Positions 9,100-18,183 of a DNA stretch of 64,000 nucleotides are shown in pieces. How positions within the stretch are numbered: the stretch's first letter is position 1; every line of letters starts with the position of its first letter. The translations under genes and the position numbers were made by a program. Origin of the DNA: Enterobacter mori (lineage in GTDB: Bacteria > Pseudomonadota > Gammaproteobacteria > Enterobacterales > Enterobacteriaceae); assembly GCF_025244905.1 (NCBI RefSeq), contig NZ_CP104285.1:1674001-1738000 (forward strand), given 5' to 3'. Under the pieces are notes generated by a model. The model ran no database searches and had not been told where the DNA came from. It saw nothing but the letters and a program-made list of their open reading frames with translations.

Positions 9100-9130
9100 G
9101 TAGGCCGGGTAAGCGAAGCGCCACCCGGCA
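9100..9130. repeat. REP-type palindrome
   Basis: GCCGGGT and ACCCGGC arms around AAGCGAAGCGCC, the common enterobacterial REP form. It lies between the convergent DUF3574 gene and the nucleoside permease gene. Confidence 0.7.
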
Positions 9131-9135
9131 ATACA

Positions 9136-10320
9136 TCAAAGCACCAACCCCGCAAAGCTCGCAGACAGCAGGCTCACCAGCGTCGCACCGTACACCAGAC
9201 GCAGACCAAACCGCGATACCACGTTCCCCTGCTGCTCGTTCAGGCCCTTAATCGCCCCGGCCACAATGCCGATGGAGGCGAAGTTCGCAAACGACACCAG
9301 GAAGACGGACAAAATGCCCAGCCCGCGCGGTGACATCTGATGGGCCATTTTTTGCAGCTCGATCATCGCCACAAATTCATTCGCCACCAGCTTGGTTGCC
9401 ATAATACTGCCCGCATTTAAGGCATCGCTCAGCGGGATCCCCACCAGCCAGGCCAGGGGATAAAACACATAGCCCAGGATCTGCTGGAAGCTCATGCCAA
9501 ATACGCTGGAGAAGAGGGCGTTAACGGCGCTAATAAGCGCGATAAAACCAATCAGCATCGCCAGAATAATCATCGCCACCTTAAAACCGGCCAGAATATA
9601 CTCGCCCAGCATTTCAAAGAAGCTCTGGGATTCATGCAGTTTTTCCAGCTTGATATCCGGCTCCGCTTCCGGGCGCGCCGGGTTGATGACAGAGAGAATA
9701 ATAAATGTGCTGAACATATTCAGAATAAGTGCCGCGACGACAAATTTGGCGTCGAGCATGGTCATATAGGCACCGACAATCGACAGGGAGACCGTCGACA
9801 TTGCCGTGGCCGCCATGGTGAAGAGACGACGAGAGGAGAGATCGCCCAGTACACCCTTGTAGGCAATGAAGTTTTCTGACTGACCGAGGATCAGCGAGCT
9901 TACCGCGTTAAAGGATTCCAGCTTGCCCATACCGTTCAGCTTTGACAGCAGCGTGCCGATTACCCGAATAAAAATCGGCAGGATCCGCCAGTGCTGAAGA
10001 ATACCAATCAGCGCGGAAATAAAAATAATCGGACACAGCACGCCGAGGAAAATGAATGCCAGCCCTTTTTCACCCATACCGCCAAAGACGAAATTCGTCC
10101 CTTCGGCCGCAAATTTAAGCAGGGATTCGAAGAAACCGGCGACATATTTAATAATAAACAGCCCGCTTTCTGCGTGCAGGAAAAAGAATGCCAGCACGAT
10201 TTCAATAACGATCAGCTGTAAAACAAAACGAATGCGAATTTTTCGGCGGTCGAAACTCACCAGCCAGGCAAGCGCAAGAATAATCACCAGCGCCAGCAGG
10301 AAATGGATAATCTTAAACAT
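9136..10320 (-). CDS. NupC-type concentrative nucleoside transporter (CNT family)
   Basis: 394 residues, strongly hydrophobic, with clear CNT-family sequence. It has [16 protein letters not shown], the binding-site block [43 protein letters not shown], and the C-terminal [12 protein letters not shown] and [21 protein letters not shown]. Family members import nucleosides with H+ across the inner membrane. It resembles E. coli NupC across its length but is clearly diverged and sits elsewhere in the genome order, so it is more likely a paralogue than nupC itself; I give no symbol. It is transcribed alone, back to back with efeU. Confidence 0.88.
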   Translation of the reverse strand: MFKIIHFLLALVIILALAWLVSFDRRKIRIRFVLQLIVIEIVLAFFFLHAESGLFIIKYVAGFFESLLKFAAEGTNFVFGGMGEKGLAFIFLGVLCPIIFISALIGILQHWRILPIFIRVIGTLLSKLNGMGKLESFNAVSSLILGQSENFIAYKGVLGDLSSRRLFTMAATAMSTVSLSIVGAYMTMLDAKFVVAALILNMFSTFIILSVINPARPEAEPDIKLEKLHESQSFFEMLGEYILAGFKVAMIILAMLIGFIALISAVNALFSSVFGMSFQQILGYVFYPLAWLVGIPLSDALNAGSIMATKLVANEFVAMIELQKMAHQMSPRGLGILSVFLVSFANFASIGIVAGAIKGLNEQQGNVVSRFGLRLVYGATLVSLLSASFAGLVL

Positions 10321-10495
10321 GGGATATTTTCGGTTGGTTTTTGAGGCGGATATTTAGCCACAGCACTGGTTAACCGTAAATGGGCATTTTTATTATAACT
10401 TATAAACTTATCGGTAACGGCGGCAACTATTAACAGGCTTTGCGTTTACAACTCGTCATCAAATCACCACACATTTCGCTTGTGTTTCCTTTCGC

Positions 10496-10514
10496 CGTAA
10501 TGATAATCACTATC
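10496..10514. promoter_or_regulatory. Fur box upstream of efeUOB
   Basis: CGTAATGATAATCACTATC matches 16 of 19 positions of the Fur consensus GATAATGATAATCATTATC. It ends 57 bases before the efeU start, in the 251 bp divergent region with the nucleoside permease. It implies iron-repressed transcription of efeUOB, as known in E. coli. Confidence 0.8.
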
Positions 10515-10571
10515 ACAAGAATTTACCTTTCTTTGCATCAGTTGACCGCGATAAACATTTAAGGTGTCGGC

Positions 10572-11405
10572 ATGTTTGTTCCATTTCTCATTATGTTACG
10601 TGAAGGCCTTGAAGCGGCCCTGATTGTCAGCCTTATCGCCAGCTATCTGAAGCGCACCCAGCGTGGGCGCTGGATTGGCGTGATGTGGGTTGGCGTCTTC
10701 CTTGCCGCGGCGCTCTGCCTGGGCTTAGGTATCCTCATCAATGAAACCACCGGCGAATTCCCGCAGAAAGAGCAGGAGCTGTTTGAAGGTATCGTCGCCG
10801 TGATTGCGGTGTTCATCCTGACGTGGATGGTCTTCTGGATGCGCAAAGTTTCCCGCAACGTGAAGGTGCAGCTGGAGCAGGCGGTGGATAACGCCCTGCA
10901 GAAGGGGAATCACCACGGCTGGGCGCTGATCATGATGGTCTTTTTCGCCGTGGCGCGCGAGGGTCTGGAATCGGTTTTCTTCCTGCTGGCGGCATTCCAG
11001 CAGGACGTGGGCATCTGGCCGCCGCTGGGCGCTATGCTCGGTCTGGCAACGGCGGTGGTGCTGGGCTTTCTGCTCTACTGGGGCGGCATTCGCCTCAACC
11101 TGGGCGCCTTCTTTAAGTGGACCAGCCTGTTCATTCTGCTGGTGGCCGCGGGGCTGGCGGCAGGAGCGATCCGCGCCTTCCACGAGGCGGGCCTGTGGAA
11201 CCACTTCCAGGACGTGGCGTTCGATCTTAGCAACGTTCTCTCCACCCATTCACTGACCGGCACCCTGCTCGAAGGCATCTTCGGCTACCAGGAAACGCCG
11301 AGCGTCAGCGAAGTGGCGATGTACTTTATCTATCTGGTTCCGGCGCTGGTGCTGTTCGCGATGCCGCCGCGTACCGGCTCGCAGGCGTCGCGCGTTGCGC
11401 CGTAA
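10572..11405 (+). CDS. efeU: Ferrous iron permease EfeU (intact)
   Basis: 277 residues, an Ftr1-type iron permease with about seven membrane helices. Both REGLE iron-binding motifs are present: REGLE at residues 10-14 and REGLE at 129-133. It transports Fe2+ into the cytoplasm at low pH together with EfeO and EfeB. The reading frame is continuous, unlike K-12, where the homologue is frameshifted and cryptic. It is the first gene of efeUOB behind a Fur box. Confidence 0.96.
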   Translation: MFVPFLIMLREGLEAALIVSLIASYLKRTQRGRWIGVMWVGVFLAAALCLGLGILINETTGEFPQKEQELFEGIVAVIAVFILTWMVFWMRKVSRNVKVQLEQAVDNALQKGNHHGWALIMMVFFAVAREGLESVFFLLAAFQQDVGIWPPLGAMLGLATAVVLGFLLYWGGIRLNLGAFFKWTSLFILLVAAGLAAGAIRAFHEAGLWNHFQDVAFDLSNVLSTHSLTGTLLEGIFGYQETPSVSEVAMYFIYLVPALVLFAMPPRTGSQASRVAP

Positions 11406-11445
11406 TTATTGTTTTAGTTACAACATACTTTTTAAGGGAAGAGTC

Positions 11446-12573
11446 ATGGCAATTCAGTTTCGTCGTAGTGCATTGTGCGCAGGCATTGCCGCGCTGTTCG
11501 CTTCTGCATTCGCTGCGCAGGCTGCGGATATTCCGCAGGTAAAAGTCACCGTTAACGATAAGCAGTGTGAGCCGATGATCATCACGGTTAACAGCGGTAA
11601 AACCCAGTTTATCATTCAGAACCACAGCCAGAAGGCGCTGGAGTGGGAGATCCTCAAAGGCGTGATGGTGGTGGAAGAGCGCGAGAACATCGCGCCGGGC
11701 TTCAGCCAGAAGATGACCGCCAACCTGCAGCCGGGTGAATACGACATGACCTGCGGCCTGCTGACCAACCCTAAAGGCAAGCTGATCGTCAAAGGTGCAG
11801 CGACGGCGGACGCGGCCAAAGGCACGGCCCTGCTGAGCCTGGGCGAGGCCATCACCGCCTATAAAGCCTACGTCACCAAAGAGACGGCGGACCTGGTTGC
11901 GGGCACCAAAGCCTTTACCGACGCGGTGAAAGCCGGGGATATCGAAAAAGCGAAATCCCTGTACGCGCCAACCCGTCAACACTACGAGCGAATCGAGCCG
12001 ATTGCCGAGCTGTTCTCTGACCTCGATGGCAGCATCGATGCCCGTGAGGACGATTACGAGCAGAAGGCCGCCGATCCGAAATTCACCGGCTTCCACCGTC
12101 TGGAAAAAGCCCTGTTTGGCGACAACTCCACCAAAGGGATGGACAAATACGCTGAACAGCTGAATACCGACGTGCTGGAGTTGCAAAAGCGCATCAGCGA
12201 GCTGGCCTTCCCGCCGTCGAAAGTGGTGGGCGGCGCGGCCGGTCTGATTGAAGAAGTGGCCGCGAGCAAAATCAGCGGTGAAGAAGATCGCTACAGCCAC
12301 ACCGATCTGTGGGACTTCCAGGCCAACGTCGACGGCGCGCAGAAAATTGTCGATCTGCTGCGTCCTCAGCTGCAAAAAGAGAACGGCGAACTGCTGGCGA
12401 AAGTGGATGCCAACTTCAAAAAAGTTGACACCATCCTGGCGAAGTACCGCACCAAAGACGGGTTCGAAACCTATGACAAACTGACCGACGCTGACCGTAA
12501 CGCGCTGAAAGGCCCGATTACTACCCTGGCGGAAGATCTCTCCCTGCTGCGCGGCGTTCTGGGTCTGGACTAA
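11446..12573 (+). CDS. efeO: Periplasmic iron uptake protein EfeO
   Basis: 375 residues, the E. coli length. A Sec signal (about 1-28, ending AFAAQAA) is followed by a cupredoxin-like domain (about 30-130, with [15 protein letters not shown] and [14 protein letters not shown]). After that comes the M75 peptidase-like helical domain, with [11 protein letters not shown] (HXXE type) near residue 220. It works in the periplasm, binding iron for EfeU. The ATG at 11446 is preceded by AAGGGAAGAG; the frame extends 17 codons upstream but lacks a good ribosome site there. Five bases separate it from efeB. Confidence 0.96.
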   Translation: MAIQFRRSALCAGIAALFASAFAAQAADIPQVKVTVNDKQCEPMIITVNSGKTQFIIQNHSQKALEWEILKGVMVVEERENIAPGFSQKMTANLQPGEYDMTCGLLTNPKGKLIVKGAATADAAKGTALLSLGEAITAYKAYVTKETADLVAGTKAFTDAVKAGDIEKAKSLYAPTRQHYERIEPIAELFSDLDGSIDAREDDYEQKAADPKFTGFHRLEKALFGDNSTKGMDKYAEQLNTDVLELQKRISELAFPPSKVVGGAAGLIEEVAASKISGEEDRYSHTDLWDFQANVDGAQKIVDLLRPQLQKENGELLAKVDANFKKVDTILAKYRTKDGFETYDKLTDADRNALKGPITTLAEDLSLLRGVLGLD

Positions 12574-12578
12574 GCACG

Positions 12579-13862
12579 ATGAACGAGCATGACGAGCACG
12601 ACGTGGCGGAACCTTCCCGACGTCGTTTGTTAAAAGGGGTAGGGGCGCTTGGCGGCGCGCTTGCCCTGGCAGGCGGCTGCCCGGTGGTGCATGCGGCTAA
12701 ACCGCAGAGTGCCCCCGGCACGCTGTCGCCGGATGCGCGCATGGAGACGCAGCCGTTTTATGGCGAACATCAGGCGGGCATTCTGACGCCGCAGCAGGCC
12801 TCCATGATGCTGGTGGCGTTTGATTCGCTGGCCAGCGATAAGACCGATCTGGTGCGTCTGTTCCGCCTGCTGACAACGCGTATTGCGTTTCTCACCGCGG
12901 GCGGTCCGGCACCGGAAACGCCAAATCCGCGTATGCCGCCGATGGACTCCGGTATTCTCGGGGCATTTATCGCCCCGGATAACCTGACCATTACCGTGTC
13001 GGTGGGAGAGTCGCTGTTTGATGACCGCTACGGCCTGGCAAAACAAAAGCCGAAAGCGCTGCAAAAAATGACGCGCTTTCCGAACGACTCCCTCGACGCG
13101 GCGCTGTGCCACGGCGATCTGCTCCTGCAGATTTGCGCCAATACCCAGGATACGGTGATCCACGCCCTGCGCGATATCATCAAGCACACGCCGGATCTAC
13201 TGAGCGTTCGCTGGAAGCGGGAAGGGTTTATCTCTGACCATGCTGCCCGCAGCAAAGGCAAAGAGACGCCGGTTAACCTGCTGGGCTTTAAAGACGGCAC
13301 GGCCAACCCGGACAGCAGCGATGCGGCGCTGATGAAAGACGTGGTATGGGTGACGGCCGATCAGGGGGAACCGGCGTGGGCCGTTGGCGGCAGCTATCAG
13401 GCGGTGCGCATTATTCAGTTCCACGTGGAGTTCTGGGACCGCACGCCGCTGAAAGAGCAGCAGACCATTTTTGGCCGCGACAAGCAGAGCGGGGCACCGC
13501 TGGGCATGAAGCACGAGCATGATGTGCCTGACTATGCGAGCGATCCGGATGGTGATGTCATCGCTCTCGACAGCCATATTCGCCTTGCCAACCCGCGCAC
13601 CAGTGAGACGCAGTCGAGCCTGATGATGCGTCGTGGATACAGCTACTCGTTAGGCGTGACCAACTCCGGTCAGCTTGATATGGGTCTGCTGTTTGTCTGC
13701 TATCAGCACGATCTGGAGAAAGGTTTCCTGACGGTGCAAAAGCGGTTAAACGGCGAAGCGCTGGAAGAGTACATTAAGCCCATCGGCGGCGGTTATTTCT
13801 TTGCCCTGCCAGGCGCGCGTGAGCGGAACGCGTACCTCGCTCAAGGGCTGATCGAAGCCTGA
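12579..13862 (+). CDS. efeB: Tat-exported haem peroxidase EfeB (DyP type)
   Basis: 427 residues. The twin-arginine signal SRRRLLKG at about residue 10 shows export of the folded enzyme. The dye-decolourising peroxidase domain follows, with the [13 protein letters not shown] motif containing the catalytic Asp. A distal haem-ligand region lies around [21 protein letters not shown] and a C-terminal GYSYSLG near [12 protein letters not shown]. In the Efe system it oxidises Fe2+ to Fe3+ or acts on haem in the periplasm. It is the last gene of efeUOB, with a hairpin just after the stop. Confidence 0.96.
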   Translation: MNEHDEHDVAEPSRRRLLKGVGALGGALALAGGCPVVHAAKPQSAPGTLSPDARMETQPFYGEHQAGILTPQQASMMLVAFDSLASDKTDLVRLFRLLTTRIAFLTAGGPAPETPNPRMPPMDSGILGAFIAPDNLTITVSVGESLFDDRYGLAKQKPKALQKMTRFPNDSLDAALCHGDLLLQICANTQDTVIHALRDIIKHTPDLLSVRWKREGFISDHAARSKGKETPVNLLGFKDGTANPDSSDAALMKDVVWVTADQGEPAWAVGGSYQAVRIIQFHVEFWDRTPLKEQQTIFGRDKQSGAPLGMKHEHDVPDYASDPDGDVIALDSHIRLANPRTSETQSSLMMRRGYSYSLGVTNSGQLDMGLLFVCYQHDLEKGFLTVQKRLNGEALEEYIKPIGGGYFFALPGARERNAYLAQGLIEA

Positions 13863-13867
13863 TAATC

Positions 13868-13902
13868 GTCCCTGCGATAGTTCGCGGGGACATTATTTTT
13901 TC
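13868..13902 (+). terminator. efeUOB terminator
   Basis: A nine-base-pair stem GTCCCTGCG / CGCGGGGAC (one G-T pair) with an ATAGTT loop is followed by ATTATTTTTT. Confidence 0.8.
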
Positions 13903-13916
13903 ATATGACTATCTTC

Positions 13917-13945
13917 TTGTTATATTTCTGTAATATTTCTATATA
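13917..13945 (+). promoter_or_regulatory. PHO-box-like PhoB site upstream of phoH
   Basis: Three 7-base units TTGTTAT, CTGTAAT and CTATATA are separated by ATTT spacers of exactly four bases. This is the 11 bp-period architecture of PhoB boxes (CTGTCAT-N4 units). It sits about 140 bp before the long phoH start. PhoB control of phoH is established in E. coli; the site itself is read from the sequence. Confidence 0.7.
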
Positions 13946-14056
13946 AGACTGAATTCACTGAAGGTGCAGTCTTAAAAGTTGCATTCAGGTAAAATAAATG
14001 TTGCATTTATGATAACTCCTGATGTACTTAAGATAAGACAGCGGTAGTTCCCGGCA

Positions 14057-14383
14057 GTGATGCTGAATCACTATGGAGATCGCGAATGGTTGCGTCCTGT
14101 ACTGGACAAGGTAAACATAACAACCGCAGCACCCGGCGCGGAGGCTCAGACTCCGGCAGCGATTTCCTCACCACTAAATTCTCCCCTTCACCTCAAGAAT
14201 CTGATTCCACCGACGTGCAGACTGGTGCGCGTAGCTATTCTGTATCGTCATCCGGTAAAGCAAGCAATGGCTTACAAGGAAGCCAACCCTCTGATGTTCG
14301 TGCGCATAATCGTGCCGACGCTGGCGCGTGTGATGAATACCAACAACTCAAGGTGCTATCCATGGGAAGACAAAAAGCAGTGA
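14057..14383 (+). other. Overlapping open frame in the phoH leader (possible leader ORF or RNA element)
   Basis: A 108-codon frame, offset from phoH, opens GTG-ATG at 14057/14060 and stops at 14383. The stop lies inside the beginning of the core phoH frame (internal ATG at 14362). It has no strong ribosome site. The predicted product includes LVRVAILYRHPVKQAMAYKEANPLMFVRIIVPTLARVM. A small hairpin (AGTGAT / ATCACT, 14056-14072) covers its start. I cannot tell whether this is a coding leader or a by-product of a conserved RNA; see the finding. Confidence 0.2.
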
Positions 14384-15150
14384 TCAAAGCTCGTCGCGAA
14401 GCAAAACGTGTGCTGAGACGGGATTCACGTAGCCATAAACAGCGTGAAGAAGAATCGGTCACCTCGCTTGTGCAGATGAGTGGCGTAGAAGCAATTGGCA
14501 TGGCCCGAGACAGCCGTGATAATTCTCCAATTGTTGCGCGCAATGAGGCTCAGGCGCACTACCTGAATGCTATCGAGAGTAAACAGCTCATCTTTGCAAC
14601 CGGTGAAGCCGGATGCGGGAAAACCTGGATTAGTGCAGCCAAAGCGGCGGAAGCGCTGATCCATAAGGACGTGGAGCGCATTATTGTTACCCGTCCGGTA
14701 CTGCAGGCTGATGAAGATCTCGGCTTCTTGCCCGGAGATATTTCGGAGAAGTTTGCCCCATACTTCAGGCCCGTTTATGACGTGCTGGTGAAGCGATTGG
14801 GTGCATCCTTTATGCAGTACTGCCTGCGACCAGAGATTGGTAAGGTGGAAATCGCGCCGTTCGCCTATATGCGCGGACGTACATTTGAAAATGCGGTCGT
14901 CATTCTTGACGAGGCTCAGAACGTGACCGCTGCGCAAATGAAGATGTTTTTAACGCGCCTCGGGGAGAATGTGACGGTTATCGTTAACGGCGATATTACC
15001 CAGTGTGACCTGCCGTCCGGCGTGAAATCCGGATTGAGCGACGCCATGTCACGTTTTGAGGAAGATGAGATGATTGGGGTGGTACGCTTCACTAAAGATG
15101 ACTGCGTGCGCTCTGCGCTGTGTCAGCGCACGCTGCAAGCGTATTATTGA
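14086..15150 (+). CDS. phoH: Phosphate-starvation-inducible ATPase PhoH
   Basis: 354 residues from this start, as K-12 PhoH is annotated. The core is a PhoH-family P-loop ATPase: Walker A ATGEAGCGKT, Walker B VVILDEAQN, TRPVLQADEDLGFLPGD and a C-terminal NGDITQCDLP. It is a cytoplasmic ATP-binding protein whose precise role is unsettled. GGAGA lies six bases before the ATG at 14086. A second plausible start, ATG 14362 (MGRQKAVIKARREAKR, with AAGGTG upstream), gives a 262-residue protein without the Ser-rich extension. In that extension only about half the codons end in G or C, unlike neighbouring genes. PHO-box-like repeats lie upstream. Confidence 0.93.
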   Translation: MVASCTGQGKHNNRSTRRGGSDSGSDFLTTKFSPSPQESDSTDVQTGARSYSVSSSGKASNGLQGSQPSDVRAHNRADAGACDEYQQLKVLSMGRQKAVIKARREAKRVLRRDSRSHKQREEESVTSLVQMSGVEAIGMARDSRDNSPIVARNEAQAHYLNAIESKQLIFATGEAGCGKTWISAAKAAEALIHKDVERIIVTRPVLQADEDLGFLPGDISEKFAPYFRPVYDVLVKRLGASFMQYCLRPEIGKVEIAPFAYMRGRTFENAVVILDEAQNVTAAQMKMFLTRLGENVTVIVNGDITQCDLPSGVKSGLSDAMSRFEEDEMIGVVRFTKDDCVRSALCQRTLQAYY

Positions 15151-15166
15151 GTTTGTTGTTGTGTTC

Positions 15167-15196
15167 AAGGCCCGGGAAACCGGGCTTTGTTTTTTG
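15167..15196 (+). terminator. phoH terminator
   Basis: A GCCCGG / CCGGGC stem with a GAAA loop is followed by TTTGTTTTTT, 17 bases after the phoH stop. Confidence 0.8.
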
Positions 15197-15208
15197 TGCG
15201 GGCTTTTT

Positions 15209-15240
15209 GTCGGGTGGCGCTGCGCTTACCCGACCTACAA
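15209..15240. repeat. REP-type palindrome
   Basis: GTCGGGT and ACCCGAC arms around GGCGCTGCGCTT, between phoH and the first tRNA-Ser gene. Confidence 0.7.
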
Positions 15241-15262
15241 TAACGCATGCGTGCTACATGCG

Positions 15263-15290
15263 AAAAAAAAGCCCGCATTTTCATGCGAGC
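15263..15290 (-). terminator. Terminator of tRNA-Ser copy 1
   Basis: On the minus strand GCTCGCAT, loop GAAA, ATGCGGGC is followed by eight U residues, 13 bases past the tRNA CCA end. The same architecture, with a different stem sequence, follows tRNA-Ser copy 2. Confidence 0.85.
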
Positions 15291-15303
15291 TCTTCTTTAA
15301 ATA

Positions 15304-15391
15304 TGGCGGTGAGGGGGGGATTCGAACCCCCGATACGTTGCCGTATACACACTTTCCAGGCGTGCTCCTTCAGCCACTCGGACACCTCACC
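15304..15391 (-). tRNA. serX: tRNA-Ser (anticodon GGA), copy 1
   Basis: 88 nt including the encoded CCA. Acceptor stem GGTGAGG pairs with CCTCACC, the long variable arm typical of Ser tRNAs is present (GTATACGGCAACGTATC), and the T loop is TTCGAAT. The anticodon loop CTGGAAA gives anticodon GGA, reading UCC and UCU. K-12 has serX in this neighbourhood before ghrA. Its sequence appears identical to the copy at 18413-18500. Confidence 0.95.
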
Positions 15392-15527
15392 ATATTGTTT
15401 TGCTGCCTGACCGCTTGGGGGCAACGGGGCGCTACTATAGGGAGTTGCGCTAAAACGGTCAAGCAGATTTTCTGTATTCGTGTGCGTTCGGTTAAGCCTT
15501 AATCAGCTCTTGTCGCAGCACGGGTTA

Positions 15528-16205
15528 TTAACGCTGTGAATCGAGCACTTCGCTGTTTTTCACCACTTCCTGTGCTTTGCCGTAGCTTTCGATCAGCAGC
15601 TGGTAAGCCGGGAAGATGTGGGTGTACACTTCCGCCCACTCCGCCGCATCTTCACGGTTCCAGGTACGCTGGATCTCGGAGGCCACAGCCGCCGTATCCA
15701 TTGGCACCACACCGGCCTGCACCACGCGCGCCAGGGTGATCTCCTGCGCCATTTTGCTGTAGGTACCGGAGGCATCAATCACCGCAAACACCTTATACCC
15801 GTCCGCCACCGCGCTGATCGACGGGAAGGCCATGCAAACGCTGGTAATGGTGCCCGCAATGATCAACGTCTTGCGTCCGGTGGCTTTTACCGCCTCAACA
15901 AACTCCGGGTTGTCCCAGGCGTTGATTTCACCTTTGCGGGCAACATACTGCGCATGCGGTGCGTTAGCGTGGATCTCCGGGATCAGCGGTCCGTTCGGCC
16001 CCTGTGGAACGGACGCCGTAGTGATCACCGGGATTTTCGCCAGGGTAGCGATTTTTGCCAGCGCTGCCGCACGAGCACGCAGTTCCGGCATTGGCATATC
16101 ACCGACGGTCTGGAACAGACCGCTCTGGTGATCGATAAGGAGCATCACAGCATCGTTCACATCGATGACCGGACGGGTTCCATTAAAATTCGCAGGTGTA
16201 GACAT
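15528..16205 (-). CDS. Isochorismatase-family cysteine hydrolase (YcaC-like)
   Basis: 225 residues. The isochorismatase-fold triad can be read: Asp in [13 protein letters not shown], Lys in [13 protein letters not shown], and nucleophilic Cys in [12 protein letters not shown]. YcaC-type hydrolases are cytoplasmic oligomers of uncertain substrate. A good AAGGAG site precedes the ATG. It follows the pirin gene by 20 bases on the same strand, so the two are probably co-transcribed, with the divergent LysR gene a likely regulator. The pair lies between the two tRNA-Ser copies, a block absent from the K-12 layout. Substrate unknown. Confidence 0.88.
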   Translation of the reverse strand: MSTPANFNGTRPVIDVNDAVMLLIDHQSGLFQTVGDMPMPELRARAAALAKIATLAKIPVITTASVPQGPNGPLIPEIHANAPHAQYVARKGEINAWDNPEFVEAVKATGRKTLIIAGTITSVCMAFPSISAVADGYKVFAVIDASGTYSKMAQEITLARVVQAGVVPMDTAAVASEIQRTWNREDAAEWAEVYTHIFPAYQLLIESYGKAQEVVKNSEVLDSQR

Positions 16206-16225
16206 GTTCTTCTCCTTTATTACGT

Positions 16226-17086
16226 TCAGAGCTGGCCGAAGCGGCCGGAATTGAAATCACGAATAGCTTCCGCGATCTCGGTTTTAGTGTTCATCACAAA
16301 CGGGCCATAGCCGACAATGGGTTCATTGAGCGGCGCTCCGGCCATCAGCAGCACTTTGGCATCGCTGCTTGCCTCCAGGTGCAATTTGTCACCTTCCTGA
16401 CTCAGCACCACTAACTGGGCTTCTCCTGCCTGAGCAGTGCCGTTCACCGTAACGCGACCTTCCAGCACTACCAGCGCCGTGCTCCAGCCCTCCGGCTGAG
16501 TGAGCGTAAGATGGCTTCCCTGATTAAGGGCGAGATCCCAGACGTTCAGCGGCGAAAAGGTATGCGCAGGGCCGGTAATATCGTTGTAGCGTCCGGCGAT
16601 AACCCGCACTGTTCCGCTGTTGTCCGGTAGTGCCACAACCGGGATGTCGCTTTTGGTGATGCTCTGGTAGCCCGGCGTCGCCATTTTGTCTTTGGCTGGC
16701 AGGTTGACCCAAAGCTGCATCATTTTCAGTTCGCCGCCTTTCTGCGAGAACGCGCTGGAGTGGAACTCCTCGTGCAGGATGCCTGCACCTGCCGTCATCC
16801 ACTGCACGTCGCCCGGGCCAATGACGCCACCTTTACCCGTGGAGTCGCGATGCTCCACTTCACCGGAATAGACGATGGTGACCGTTTCAAAACCTCGATG
16901 AGGATGTTGGCCTACGCCGCGTTTCGCCCCATCTGCCGGAAAGGTGTGCGGACCCGCGTAGTCCAGCAGCAGGAACGGACTCAGCGGCTCGCCGTGGGTT
17001 TGATAAGAAAACATCGAACGAACCGGGAAACCATCGCCAACCCAGTGCTGGCGGGGAGCGGTATAAACGCCTGTTACGTTTTTCAT
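16226..17086 (-). CDS. Pirin-family bicupin protein (YhhW-like)
   Basis: 286 residues from ATG 17086, which has AGGAG seven bases upstream; the frame stays open 41 codons further without support. The N-terminal cupin carries the pirin signature [23 protein letters not shown] with metal-ligand His residues, followed by the second-motif region [20 protein letters not shown] and a C-terminal pirin domain. YhhW-type relatives show quercetin 2,3-dioxygenase activity; the natural substrate is unclear. It is the first gene of a two-gene unit with the isochorismatase-like hydrolase and is divergent from a LysR regulator. Confidence 0.9.
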   Translation of the reverse strand: MKNVTGVYTAPRQHWVGDGFPVRSMFSYQTHGEPLSPFLLLDYAGPHTFPADGAKRGVGQHPHRGFETVTIVYSGEVEHRDSTGKGGVIGPGDVQWMTAGAGILHEEFHSSAFSQKGGELKMMQLWVNLPAKDKMATPGYQSITKSDIPVVALPDNSGTVRVIAGRYNDITGPAHTFSPLNVWDLALNQGSHLTLTQPEGWSTALVVLEGRVTVNGTAQAGEAQLVVLSQEGDKLHLEASSDAKVLLMAGAPLNEPIVGYGPFVMNTKTEIAEAIRDFNSGRFGQL

Positions 17087-17151
17087 GATTAACTCCTGAT
17101 GTTCTGTTGATGTAATTAGCTTATATTCAGGGTTAATATCCCGGTAGATAG

Positions 17152-17181
17152 TGAAAATGGCATTCACTGTTCTGAAAATGG
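17152..17181. promoter_or_regulatory. Direct repeat TGAAAATGG x2, candidate LysR operator
   Basis: TGAAAATGG occurs at 17152-17160 and 17173-17181, start to start 21 bases (two helical turns). It is in the 109 bp gap between the divergent pirin and LysR genes, close to the LysR start. Spacing and position suit a regulator bound to one DNA face. Binding is inferred. Confidence 0.4.
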
Positions 17182-17195
17182 AACGATGAGGATTT

Positions 17196-18101
17196 ATGCA
17201 GGATCTCAATGACTTCGTCTGGTTTGTGAAGGTAGTGGACTACGGTGGCTTTGCGGCGGCGGGAAGGGCGCTCGACCAACCCAAGTCCAAACTGAGCCGC
17301 AGGATCGCGCAGCTGGAAGAGCGGCTTGGCGTGCGGTTGATACAGCGCACTACGCGGCAGTTTACGGTGACGGAAGTGGGGCAGACTTTCTATCAGCACT
17401 GTAAGGCAATGCTGATAGAAGCAGAAGCGGCAGAGGAGGCCGTTGCTGCGCTGCAGGCTGAGCCGCGCGGCGTCGTCAGAATCACCTGTCCCGTCACGTT
17501 ACTGCACGTCCACGTGGGACCGATGCTGGCGCGGTTTATGGTGCGCTACCCCGGGATTCATCTCCAGCTTGAGGCCACCAATCGACGGGTCGATCTTGTT
17601 GGCGAAGGCATTGATGTGGCGATCCGCGTGCGTCCGCGTCCGTTTGATGACAGCGATCTGGTCTTAAGGGTGCTGGCTGACAGGGGGCATTGCCTGGTGG
17701 TGAGTCCGCAGTTGATTGAACGTATGGGTAAACCTCGAATGCCTTCCGAGCTCAGTGAATGGCCCGGTTTAAGTATGGGGGCCGGTAAACAGGTGCATAA
17801 ATGGGAACTCAGTGGTCCAGAGGGGGCGAAAGCGGAGATCCACTATGCACCGCGCTTTATTACCACCGACATGCTGGCACTGAGGGAAGCGGCGATGGCA
17901 GGCCTGGGCGTTGTGCAGTTGCCGATATTGATGGTGAAGGATCAGCTTGCGTCAGGGGAACTGGTACGGGTGCTGGACGCGTGGGAACCCCGACGGGAAG
18001 TGATTCACGCGGTTTATCCTTCGCGGCGCGGCATGCTGCCATCGGTCAGGACGCTGGTGGATTTTCTGACCGAAGAGTATGCGCGGATGGTTGAAGAGTA
18101 G
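17196..18101 (+). CDS. LysR-family transcriptional regulator
   Basis: 301 residues. The N-terminal winged helix-turn-helix (about 1-62) reads MQDLNDFVWFVKVVDYGGFAAAGRALDQPKSKLSRRIAQLEERLGVRLIQRTTR. A periplasmic-binding-like effector domain follows (RGVVRITCPVTLLHVHVGPMLARFMVRYPGIHLQLE, VGEGIDVAIRVR). GAGGA precedes the ATG. Being divergent from the pirin-hydrolase pair, it most likely controls that unit; the effector is unknown. It belongs to the accessory block between the tRNA-Ser copies. Confidence 0.9.
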   Translation: MQDLNDFVWFVKVVDYGGFAAAGRALDQPKSKLSRRIAQLEERLGVRLIQRTTRQFTVTEVGQTFYQHCKAMLIEAEAAEEAVAALQAEPRGVVRITCPVTLLHVHVGPMLARFMVRYPGIHLQLEATNRRVDLVGEGIDVAIRVRPRPFDDSDLVLRVLADRGHCLVVSPQLIERMGKPRMPSELSEWPGLSMGAGKQVHKWELSGPEGAKAEIHYAPRFITTDMLALREAAMAGLGVVQLPILMVKDQLASGELVRVLDAWEPRREVIHAVYPSRRGMLPSVRTLVDFLTEEYARMVEE

Positions 18102-18106
18102 TTTTT

Positions 18107-18136
18107 GTAGGTCGGGTAAGCGCAGCGCCACCCGAC
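18107..18136. repeat. REP-type palindrome
   Basis: GTCGGGT and ACCCGAC arms around AAGCGCAGCGCC, directly after the LysR gene. It has the same arm sequence as the REP at 15209-15240, in inverse orientation. Confidence 0.65.
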
Positions 18137-18183
18137 ATAAAGAGCGCAGGGAGTCTCAAGGTTCGAATCCCCAGGTGCGATCC

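Noticed and set aside
15074..15502. Plus-strand frame running from the phoH end across the REP and tRNA-Ser
   Set aside because: It translates a terminator, a REP and a tRNA gene in antisense; not a gene. The same applies to the frame at 18228-18536.
18158..18178. T-arm-like string GGTTCGAATCCCC on the plus strand as a possible tRNA
   Set aside because: No acceptor, D or anticodon stems can be built around it and its own T stem does not pair; treated as a remnant.
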